From the NCBI GenBank assembly GCA_964460795.1, contig CAYWRU010000047.1:1-26706 (forward strand): a stretch of 26,706 nucleotides of DNA, written 5' to 3'. The stretch is from CAZOOM01 sp964460795 (lineage in GTDB: Bacteria; Omnitrophota; Omnitrophia; Omnitrophales; Aquincolibacteriaceae). The position numbers and the translations under genes were made by a program. Each line of letters begins with the position of its first letter. Position 1 is the first letter of the stretch. Below the pieces are notes generated by a model. That model had not been told where the DNA came from. It searched no databases and was given only the letters and a program-made list of their open reading frames with translations. Shown piece by piece: positions 16,050 through 24,037 of the stretch.

Positions 16050-16991
16050 ATGACAAAAAAGTTTCCAATTAAAATCGCTTCGAGGCTATCACTCATATTC
16101 CTGGGTGCACTACTGCTTGCTTCTCCAAAAACCTTTGGAAATTCTGTTCCATCAGATGATCCAACATCCAAAAGAAATGTTCAGCCGGAAAAATCTGCGT
16201 TGGATCCAATGCCAGAAGCATTATCCGAAGAATCTCTCGATAGCACTGCGAATTCTCCTCAAGACAAAGACGTTTCTGCAACCTCATTTCTCATGGATAA
16301 AACAGTTCTATCCGCTCCTTCAGCATCAGAGCAAACAGAGAAGAATTCCGGCATCAATAAATTTGCGATTAAAAAACAGCCGCTAAAACCAACCCCGCAA
16401 GCCGCCGAGATTATATTTCCGATTTCCCAATCCTGTAACGCCTCAAATTCATTGTGTAAAAAAATTTATTCCGATGGCTCGATTTCCAGCATTCACTCCC
16501 ATCAGGAATTTGATGAAAATGAGTTTCGACAAATAACCACGATTGAAGAAACGGATGCAAACAAACATCTAAAAGCCACAAAAAGCATTTATCAAGGCAC
16601 TCAATATTCCGATCCGGAAAAAACCCGCAAAGAATTCGAATTCTTTGAGATCTCTCATGAATCCCAAACCGAACCCAAGGCCAAAGAAATCCTTATCTAT
16701 GACTATTACCCTGGGACAAATCAGGTTAAAAAAGTCACTTGGGGTGAATATGTCCTAAGCGGTTCCGAAGCAGAGGAAAAACTTGTTTCTCATGCATTTT
16801 TAACTTATCACTCTGATGGATCCCCTGACAAAGGTCTTGCAGAAAGCTTGGAAGATGGTTTTTTAACTGCGCAATTTTTAGGAGGAGGGCCTTCACAGAC
16901 AAATCAAGGCTTTGCCTCTTTAGACCAAGAAGCCTGGAAAGGCTGGGAGAACTGGATTACAACTCGAAGATTATCGTTTTACGTTAGCTAG
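16050..16991 (+). CDS. Secreted hypothetical protein, 313 residues
   Basis: Family not recognised. A Sec signal peptide (MTKKFPIKIASRLSLIFLGALLLASPKTFG, cleavage near residue 30) leads into about 80 residues of Ser/Pro/Glu-rich, probably disordered linker, then a region with degenerate strand motifs of the kind YxxG/DG: KIYSDGSISSIHSH, SIYQGTQYSDPEKTRKEFEFFEIS, EILIYDYYPGTNQVKKVTWGEY, AFLTYHSDGSPDKGL. These suggest short beta-hairpin repeats. One cysteine pair (C131 and C138, approximate) could form a disulfide. The ribosome site is weak (CGGAT just before ATG). It converges on the 46-residue gene and the giant gene. Confidence 0.7.
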   Translation: MTKKFPIKIASRLSLIFLGALLLASPKTFGNSVPSDDPTSKRNVQPEKSALDPMPEALSEESLDSTANSPQDKDVSATSFLMDKTVLSAPSASEQTEKNSGINKFAIKKQPLKPTPQAAEIIFPISQSCNASNSLCKKIYSDGSISSIHSHQEFDENEFRQITTIEETDANKHLKATKSIYQGTQYSDPEKTRKEFEFFEISHESQTEPKAKEILIYDYYPGTNQVKKVTWGEYVLSGSEAEEKLVSHAFLTYHSDGSPDKGLAESLEDGFLTAQFLGGGPSQTNQGFASLDQEAWKGWENWITTRRLSFYVS

Positions 16992-17054
16992 AAAATAACC
17001 CCACCGCCACGCCCCCCCCCAGGACAAAAACCCTGCGAATTTCAAACAGAGCGA

Positions 17055-17195
17055 TTAGCGTGATTTTTTAGCAATCTCAGCGAGAAGCTCAGTATTCTTC
17101 TCCAACTGTTTGCGGCATTTGATTAACTCAATTGCGCAGGCAAGAGAAGCAACAGTAACAGCGAAAAACAATACGACGAGTGGATCTTGTACCAT
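17055..17195 (-). CDS. Membrane microprotein, 46 residues
   Basis: The ATG at 17195 has an almost perfect Shine-Dalgarno, GGGAGGTGA (17199-17207), with GGAGG six bases before the start. The product has an N-terminal membrane helix (MVQDPLVVLFFAVTVASLACAIELI), then a basic patch (KCRKQ) and a helix that may be a coiled coil (LEKNTELLAEIAKKSR). Two cysteines (C20, C27) lie at the membrane and its cytoplasmic edge. An extended -10 promoter stands about 50 nt upstream. It lies 150 nt after the giant gene on the same strand. Function unknown; small phage-shock- or regulator-type membrane peptides have this shape. Confidence 0.75.
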   Translation of the reverse strand: MVQDPLVVLFFAVTVASLACAIELIKCRKQLEKNTELLAEIAKKSR

Positions 17196-17247
17196 AGGTC
17201 ACCTCCCAATGAATTTTATTCTGTAGCGCAAAACCGCTATTTTTATA

Positions 17248-17253
17248 AGTATA
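17248..17253 (-). promoter_or_regulatory. Extended -10 promoter of the 46-residue microprotein
   Basis: Minus-strand TATACT preceded by TGC gives an extended -10 (TGCTATACT), with no strong -35. The leader then carries a small 5-bp hairpin (17224-17228/17235-17239, TAGCG/CGCTA) ahead of the ribosome site. Confidence 0.45.
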
Positions 17254-17345
17254 GCACACAGAAGAAAAGCAGCTAACAGCAAATTCGCTGGATCTCCGGA
17301 TTCAATACCTGCCTCTCTCTTGGCATTTGGTCCAGAGACTCACGA

Positions 17346-20300
17346 CTAGGCTGAGATTTCAGAATGCCGTGCGTTGGAAAGGGCTTGAAGGAACCCAAGG
17401 ACTCGGCTGAGTCCCGACGTTGAAAACTTGATCTGCGAGGCCCCCTGCCCCTGCATGGACTGAATGACAAGATCTTGTCGTAGCGATTCGGGAATTTCCT
17501 GAACCGCTAAATATCCCCCAATACGAATTGCATAAATCAAGTGCGCCTTATAAAGATCGCCTGCATGATCAGAATTAAAGCTGCCTAAAAATTGCTGAGG
17601 AACTCGGCTGATATTTCCAGTATCGGCATTAAAAAAACTGGGCGCTGCAACCACCAGTGCATGCTGCATCATTTTTTTCAGAGCCGGCCCGCGGGTTCCG
17701 TGAATTTTTTCGTAAGCAGCCTGAATAGCTGCATGTATTTTCCTTACAACAAGGGAATCTTGTTTCACACTGCTGTCAAAAAAATCAGCAATAAATTGAG
17801 AAGGGCTGATGACATTATCCGACAGGACAATAATGGCCAATCTTCCATCGGCTTGGGATTCTAGCGCTTGAATCTCTCGGGAAGTCATTTTGCTGGAAGA
17901 TACAACAAGGATAGCTGCCTTCCCCTGAAATTGTTTCAGTTCTCGAGCCGCAGATTGAAAAAGCTCCTGTTGTTCATCCAGGGAAAGCTGAGCATCCACG
18001 GGAATAAAACTCACCGCATCAGTAACTTTATCGGAATGGGCGGGAGCTGCAAGCAGCACTTCTGCCAGTGACAGAATTTCTTCGCGAGATAACCCCGTTT
18101 CTTGCATGACAAGATCAATTTCATGTTCGGTTAGAGTCGGCCTTGCCGCTTGAGTCCGCTCCGGAAAAACGCCCTGCAACACTGCTTCAAAGGCCTTTAT
18201 TGCCGGAGATTCCGCGATTCCATTCATTGTATGCGTTGTCAGCATCGAGTTGAAAAATCGGCGCAATTCAGATCGTACCGTTCGTTCGGCTACACGCGCC
18301 ACCGAAATACTCGCCTCAATTTTCCTCTGATCGTTAACCCCCGGAACAAAAAGGTTTGGCTCTTTCGATGATATGACTTTGGCTTCTTGACGCAATTCAG
18401 ACCGTATCTCAGCCCCCAACGTAATCTCTTGCTGCGTTCCATGCAGCGCAGCTCCTGTAGCAGGCGCCTCGGTGTACGGCCCCGCAGGCACTGAAAAATT
18501 CGATGAAGGACCTGCCGTTCCATTTGAAAAATAGAGTTCATCCATATTCCCTATAAAAGGGTGAGTCGTTCCAAGTCCTGCTGCCCCCAGCATGAGGGAG
18601 GTATTGGCATTGAAAAAGGAAGTCTCCGCCCCAATATTAAATCTACCTTTTTCTATTCCATTGAAAAACAAAATGATGTCCCCTGCACTATTTCGTGTTA
18701 CAGCGACATGATGAAATTGTCCCGTTAAAGAAGCCGCTTGATCCACCGTAAAAATAGGATATTTATTTCCTATCGCAACGTCTCCATTCAAAGAATAAAA
18801 AAATCCAAGATAAATATTGGCCCCATCATTTTGAATGAAAAACATATAACTTTTTTGTCCTGAAACCCATTGCGAAACAAGAGCCATGTACTTATTAGCA
18901 TCAGGAATTTGAGATGGTTTGACCCATGTATTTATGAAAAAAGGATTATTTTTTAGTGCCCAATCTGTGCTGGGTACAAAATCAAGATGCGAGTTAGTTC
19001 CGCTGAAGGAAAAACTTGTGCCGCCAAATTTTGAATTAATAGAGTCAGCTGCGACATTCGTCACACTTAATGCATGACCCGTAACCACCGCCGCCCCACC
19101 CGTATATTGAACGTGAAAAATAACAGTGGTTGAATTTCCAGCATTGTCCGTGGCTGTAACCGTAAGTGCATTATCACCCGATACTAATGTTTCATTTCGG
19201 GTCTTGGTAATACCGTCTTCAATCCAAGTTAATACATAACTGGACATCGTCACATTGGTTGCCGAAATCACTTGAACCACTGGCGCTATTGTATCCAAAG
19301 TCACGGCAAACGTCCGGTTCGTACTGTTTCCTGCCGCATCCACTTCCGTTACATTCAAATTATTGACACCCTGCACCAGCGTCCGCGCCGATGTCTTCGC
19401 TACTCCATCCGCCGTATAACTCAGCAGATAGCTCGCATTATTCGTCACAGCCGGTGAGGTAAATACAATAGCCGGTGCTTGAGTATCGAGAGTCACCGTA
19501 AAAACCTGCACCGCACCATTTTCGCTAACACTAAGCGAATTTATTCCTTCAACCAATGTTCTAGCAACACTTTTTGCAACACCATCCACCGTATAAGTCA
19601 AAAGATAATTTGAATTATTAGTTAAAGCTGCTGAAGTCAGTACAATGCTCACATTGGGTTGGTTCGTGCCTGCATTCGAGAATTCTGCGTTGGTAAATTC
19701 AAGCTGGGCTTTTCCAGAAAAATTGAATTTATCCAAATAGCCGATAAAAGGATGCGTGGCGCCATTATTTGCCGCACCAATCATTAAAGGAGATGCTGTA
19801 GCTGGATAAAAAGAATCCGTCCCCACATTATAAGTTGTTCCAATTTGACCCCCATCAAAAAAGAACTTCAGGTCAGGCCCCGTCCGTGTCACTTTCACGA
19901 CATGCCACTGATTCAACAAGGACGCCGGCAGAGGAAATTTTGGACCCATCGCAATATTTCCATCCTTGGAATAAAAAAATCCCAGATAAATGGCTGGTAG
20001 ATTATTGGCATCTAAATCTTGATTGATGAAAAACATGTAACTTTTTTGACCTGTGACCCAATCAGAGAGCAGGGCCATATACTTTCCCATCGCCGGGAGG
20101 ACGGTGGGCCGAAGTCCAATCTCGATTGCAAAATCATTTGCACCCAATGCCCAGTCCGCGTGAGGCGCAGCCGTTGCATAGGAATTAGTCCCGTTGAAAA
20201 ATCCGCTGCTCCCGCCCGACAATGCGATGGAAGAATCAATAACCATATTTGTGGATGTAAATGGATGCAGAGCAGCTGCATTCGCCGCCACAGCATTTAA

Positions 20301-23300
20301 ATTTACCGTGGCCACCGCAGAATTTGTTTTGCCATCATTGACTCGGAAAGTAAAACTATCGAATCCCGTGTAATTTATCGCCGTATAAGAAAACGTTCCA
20401 TTTGCATTCACGACCGCGTTCCCGTGCACAGCCGGCGTCACAAGCTGAAAAACAAGAGGGTCGCCATCAATATCCGATGCAGTCAGGCTTCCGTTAAAAG
20501 CTATATTGTTAGTAACAGTAAGAGTACTAGCAGGAGGAGTAATAACGGGTGCATGATTCACCACAGCCGGGGTGTAAACTACGGAATAATTCAACGCTCC
20601 AAGATTCCCAGCTGCATCCGTTCGGGTTACTGTTAATAAATTGGTGCCCAAGCTCAGCGTACGAGCTTCCGTTGCCGAAATTCCATCCACGGTATAAGTA
20701 AAATTATAACTCGCTTGATTTACCAGTGAAGGCGATGTAGCAACAATCGACGGGGCGATCGTATCAAGAACGACGTATTTTTGTGCATTAACAATCGGAA
20801 CTCCCGCAGCGTTTTTTGCCTCCACACTCAGAGTGTTAGTTCCTTCATTGGGAAGAGGAACGCTGGCGGTCCAGCTTGTCGAAGAATTAAGCGGCACCCA
20901 TTCAGTCCCATTGATCCAGATCGAAGTTTCAGAAGGCTTTTCACCAGAAACCGCTGCCGGCGATCGATTGGTGAGGGCCGGAGCATACACCACAAGACTG
21001 CCGATCATACCCGGAGTGTATGTTACTACATTTGACGGATCACTCTCATTGCCCTGCGCATCATAAGCTGTGGCATAAATTGCATAGGTAACACCCGTCA
21101 CTAAATTTGAAATGCCTGCGGTCAGGACATTTCCCACAACAACCTTATTCGTAAAACTGCCGTCTGAGATGACTTTATAATAAAGATTATACCCAGTAAC
21201 TATTTCATCCGGACTCGGACTCCAAGCCAATTGCACATAGTTCGTGGCGCTCGGATCAAGATCCTGAGTAATTCTGTCTATCAAACTCCCATTCGTAGAG
21301 GTCTGGCCGGAGATCGGATTTGCTGGAACAGAAGGCACGGTATTCGTGGCGCCAGAATTATCCGAAACAGGCGTCTCACTAGAGGAAGTGTCCGGAGAAG
21401 GCAGCGATGTTTTCATCATACGGAAAAATTGCATGGCCGGACTATTGGGGTCTGAAGCATCCACATTAAAACTGTAAGATCCGCTATAGGCATTTGTCAT
21501 GAGCGGAAGATCAAATTCCTTCCGGGTTTTCCAAGTACTCCCTTGCACAAACGAATCCGAGTTCTGGACGGCATCTAGCGAGCCCGTTTCTTGAACCGCA
21601 AAATGTCCGGGGGTCTCACTGGGATCAATCGTATAACTCACCTCAACCTGGCTGCTTGAAACCTGTTGAATGGACATTACTATCTGCCCCATGGCAATAA
21701 ACGCACTAAAGAACAAGAGGAATGCGCTTGTGATTAAAATTCTTAATTGGCGGCGAAAAGGGGTTTCTTTCTGAAGTCTTTGAACATATCCAGCCTGCCC
21801 ACGCACTTCGGATCGCCGAGCGTTCTCCACATGTTGACTTACAAAAAGCCGCGCCGGAGCTCGAAAACTGACCCGGCTGGATTTTTTAAAACTTGTATTA
21901 ACCACGGCTTTAGGCGCCAAATCATGAAGCTCGTGTCGAACCACATCACCTAAATAGCTCGCTCCAGCTGGATCAAGACGGGCAAATTCTCCTTTCAGAG
22001 AAAGGCGATCAACTCCAGCCCCCACCAAAGTTCCCTGGTTAAGAACTTTTGCATTTTTGAGATTCATAGCATCTAAGTATTTCTGACTATCCTCAATACT
22101 GCGAATCTCGGGAGAGATCGTCACATAAGAAAATCCATTTTTTTCAAGCAGGGACTGGAAACCGTCCGCATGAAATCCTCCGATGACAAGAGCTGACTTC
22201 TCTGCTTGGAGACCACGAAGGCGCTTCATCATATGCTCAAACATAATCTTTTCACGGCGCGAGGCTGTTTGGTAGAAAGACAGGGAGTGTCGGAAAAGCA
22301 CATCTATTTTATCGCCAAATCGATTGGGCGTAAGATGAACGCGCTTAGCAAATTGCGAAGGCAGCAATTCTTCTTGGGATTTAAGAATGTCTTTATATTC
22401 CTTTTGAGTTAATTCCAAATCAAATAACTTTCTTAATAAACCGAGCTTAGCAAAAGACGCCATCAAATCCTTTTCCTGGGAAGTCACGGCCAAATGATCT
22501 ATCACCTGTTCCGTTAGACCATTTACTTCCTGCAATAAATCCGAGGCATTCAACTCCTGAGAGAGGATTAGGCGAGCAATATTCTTTGAAAGGGATGGAT
22601 ATTGCTCAAAAGCAAATCCATAGGGATGAAACTCTTGATAGAACTCTTCAAAGTATCCCCGCAGATCCGAAACTAGGGATGGCTGCTGCCCTGAAAGAAC
22701 TGCTTGAAGCATGATTGATTTTGGATAAAACAGTTTCGACGATGATTTGGAAGATATTTGCCGAACCCAATGCAGCAACTGAGATTTTTCGGACTGCACC
22801 TGCACATCGCTTTTAAGATTAGTCTCTTTCTCAAGCTTTTGAAGACTCATGAACCGAACAAATTGCGGAAATTGAAACTGGCTCCACGGATCCAAGAGAT
22901 CAATCTGCAAGCATTTCTTAACCTGCTGAGAAAGATATTCATAATAATGAGCCGCATCACGCCGGTCTAATTCATGAGCCATCCACTCACGATGAAACTG
23001 TTTCAGCTCAGAATTTGAGATGTTCGATTCCGTGGCGAGTAATTTTCTCTCAAGAGCATTCACAAATTTTTTCGCAAAACTTTTTGAGGAATAAATGCTC
23101 CGAAATTGTTTTAGGTTTTTTGTGTAAAGCATGGGATCTTCCACACCAAATCCTTGCACCTTAACACCCTGCTTGGCTCGGTACAACCCCGCACCGCCCA
23201 CAAGCCCCTTCTCAGATAACCGATCAATAAGTTTTCCATTCACATCGCGATTTTGATGAAAAGAAAGAAAATCCTGGGGCAATCGTCCCTCAAATCCACC

Positions 23301-23642
23301 CTCGATGAACAAGGTATTCACGCTGTGTTTATTTCCCAAATACTCCAAAATGGAAGAAATGCTTTTTTGAGCTTGAATCTGCGAGTGCGCATCTTGGATT
23401 AAAATAACCGTTGAGGATCCCGCACTGTAGGTTTTTTGAATCGTTCCCATGCCAGCAGGAAGATGAAAATCATTAATGAAGCTGGGGCGCTGAACTTCAC
23501 TGGCTATTGGGGAGTGAAAGGAAATGCTCGCAGGCTGAGCATAGATCAATGAATTCGTGCAAAAGAAAATATTCGTAATAAGAGCAACCCATTTAAAGAA
23601 GGTCTTGCTGCGATTTTCTGAATTTCTGTTCATGAACGTCAT
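17346..23642 (-). CDS. Giant secreted multidomain surface protein (2,098 residues) with TraB/ChaN-like N-domain, Ig/FN3 and two LamG-like domains
   Basis: Start ATG 23642 has AAGGAGG seven bases upstream; the frame also extends to 23693. A signal peptide (cleavage about residue 36, SLIYA/QP) precedes a ~500-residue domain with QDAHSQ (D84-H86), FIEGG (E114), GVED (E168) and IGGFHADGF (H491), a pattern like TraB/ChaN/EreA proteins. After RSEVR (610-614) comes a second signal-like hydrophobic segment (about 633-655), then FN3 (about 795-877), Ig- and cadherin-like domains (957-1118), LamG-like 1 (1125-1320), three Ig-like repeats (1328-1518), LamG-like 2 (1523-1705) and a C-terminal ~350-residue region of unknown fold flanked by RSELR motifs. 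It is probably an adhesin or glycan-binding surface protein. Domain calls are by eye. Confidence 0.85.
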   Translation of the reverse strand: MTFMNRNSENRSKTFFKWVALITNIFFCTNSLIYAQPASISFHSPIASEVQRPSFINDFHLPAGMGTIQKTYSAGSSTVILIQDAHSQIQAQKSISSILEYLGNKHSVNTLFIEGGFEGRLPQDFLSFHQNRDVNGKLIDRLSEKGLVGGAGLYRAKQGVKVQGFGVEDPMLYTKNLKQFRSIYSSKSFAKKFVNALERKLLATESNISNSELKQFHREWMAHELDRRDAAHYYEYLSQQVKKCLQIDLLDPWSQFQFPQFVRFMSLQKLEKETNLKSDVQVQSEKSQLLHWVRQISSKSSSKLFYPKSIMLQAVLSGQQPSLVSDLRGYFEEFYQEFHPYGFAFEQYPSLSKNIARLILSQELNASDLLQEVNGLTEQVIDHLAVTSQEKDLMASFAKLGLLRKLFDLELTQKEYKDILKSQEELLPSQFAKRVHLTPNRFGDKIDVLFRHSLSFYQTASRREKIMFEHMMKRLRGLQAEKSALVIGGFHADGFQSLLEKNGFSYVTISPEIRSIEDSQKYLDAMNLKNAKVLNQGTLVGAGVDRLSLKGEFARLDPAGASYLGDVVRHELHDLAPKAVVNTSFKKSSRVSFRAPARLFVSQHVENARRSEVRGQAGYVQRLQKETPFRRQLRILITSAFLLFFSAFIAMGQIVMSIQQVSSSQVEVSYTIDPSETPGHFAVQETGSLDAVQNSDSFVQGSTWKTRKEFDLPLMTNAYSGSYSFNVDASDPNSPAMQFFRMMKTSLPSPDTSSSETPVSDNSGATNTVPSVPANPISGQTSTNGSLIDRITQDLDPSATNYVQLAWSPSPDEIVTGYNLYYKVISDGSFTNKVVVGNVLTAGISNLVTGVTYAIYATAYDAQGNESDPSNVVTYTPGMIGSLVVYAPALTNRSPAAVSGEKPSETSIWINGTEWVPLNSSTSWTASVPLPNEGTNTLSVEAKNAAGVPIVNAQKYVVLDTIAPSIVATSPSLVNQASYNFTYTVDGISATEARTLSLGTNLLTVTRTDAAGNLGALNYSVVYTPAVVNHAPVITPPASTLTVTNNIAFNGSLTASDIDGDPLVFQLVTPAVHGNAVVNANGTFSYTAINYTGFDSFTFRVNDGKTNSAVATVNLNAVAANAAALHPFTSTNMVIDSSIALSGGSSGFFNGTNSYATAAPHADWALGANDFAIEIGLRPTVLPAMGKYMALLSDWVTGQKSYMFFINQDLDANNLPAIYLGFFYSKDGNIAMGPKFPLPASLLNQWHVVKVTRTGPDLKFFFDGGQIGTTYNVGTDSFYPATASPLMIGAANNGATHPFIGYLDKFNFSGKAQLEFTNAEFSNAGTNQPNVSIVLTSAALTNNSNYLLTYTVDGVAKSVARTLVEGINSLSVSENGAVQVFTVTLDTQAPAIVFTSPAVTNNASYLLSYTADGVAKTSARTLVQGVNNLNVTEVDAAGNSTNRTFAVTLDTIAPVVQVISATNVTMSSYVLTWIEDGITKTRNETLVSGDNALTVTATDNAGNSTTVIFHVQYTGGAAVVTGHALSVTNVAADSINSKFGGTSFSFSGTNSHLDFVPSTDWALKNNPFFINTWVKPSQIPDANKYMALVSQWVSGQKSYMFFIQNDGANIYLGFFYSLNGDVAIGNKYPIFTVDQAASLTGQFHHVAVTRNSAGDIILFFNGIEKGRFNIGAETSFFNANTSLMLGAAGLGTTHPFIGNMDELYFSNGTAGPSSNFSVPAGPYTEAPATGAALHGTQQEITLGAEIRSELRQEAKVISSKEPNLFVPGVNDQRKIEASISVARVAERTVRSELRRFFNSMLTTHTMNGIAESPAIKAFEAVLQGVFPERTQAARPTLTEHEIDLVMQETGLSREEILSLAEVLLAAPAHSDKVTDAVSFIPVDAQLSLDEQQELFQSAARELKQFQGKAAILVVSSSKMTSREIQALESQADGRLAIIVLSDNVISPSQFIADFFDSSVKQDSLVVRKIHAAIQAAYEKIHGTRGPALKKMMQHALVVAAPSFFNADTGNISRVPQQFLGSFNSDHAGDLYKAHLIYAIRIGGYLAVQEIPESLRQDLVIQSMQGQGASQIKFSTSGLSRVLGFLQALSNARHSEISA

Positions 23643-23730
23643 CGCTGGCCTCCTTTTTTGGCCCTTAAGATATTCATAATCTCGTCGATTCATTTAAGTG
23701 CATTAATATGCAATTGTTATCTGATTGCGA

Positions 23731-23787
23731 AATTATATGCAAATACGTTCAAATGTCACCAATTATTTGTGCAATTATATGCAAATA
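23731..23787. repeat. 15-bp direct repeats with 42-bp period
   Basis: AATTATATGCAAATA occurs exactly at 23731-23745 and 23773-23787. A partial copy (TAATATGCAATT) lies at about 23704-23715. The exact 42-bp period equals four helical turns, so the copies face the same side of the DNA. Confidence 0.75.
23732..23759 (-). promoter_or_regulatory. Promoter of the giant surface-protein gene
   Basis: Minus-strand GTGACA (23754-23759, five of six consensus bases), a 16-bp spacer and a perfect TATAAT (23732-23737). The -10 lies inside one copy of a 15-bp direct repeat. The leader is about 80 nt. Confidence 0.6.
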
Positions 23788-24037
23788 TGTATAATTATAA
23801 TCAATAGCAATTGATTTTTTATAATATTCGTGAATACAGCTATGCGCTTTCTAATAATAAAAATAGCCACTACTGCTGAGATTAGGGCAGGCAGGAATAT
23901 GAGCACCTATAAAAAGGCAGCGAACAGAAAGATCAATGAATCCTCAGAATGTCCGATGTATAAACAACACGAAATCCAGGGACTGAACAAAGGGCAGCGA
24001 CTCATTCAATTTTTGAGAGCAAGAAAGCTTCGGTTTA

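Larger units (their letters stand above)
23643..24037. promoter_or_regulatory. AT-rich divergent control region of the giant gene and the MBOAT gene
   Basis: This 395-nt gap has no convincing gene. The giant-gene side has a promoter (23732-23759) and direct repeats. The MBOAT side has a TATAAT at 23820-23825 without a recognisable -35 and would give a leader of about 200 nt. An open frame at 23830-24048 lies in that leader but is not supported. Confidence 0.5.

Noticed and set aside
15956..16171. Minus-strand 71-residue frame opposite the secreted-protein start
   Set aside because: It overlaps the signal-peptide region of the plus-strand gene, has no ribosome site and reads from AT-rich promoter DNA.
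23643..23693. Seventeen extra N-terminal residues on the giant protein
   Set aside because: They would place a charged stretch before the signal peptide. ATG 23642 has AAGGAGG correctly spaced.
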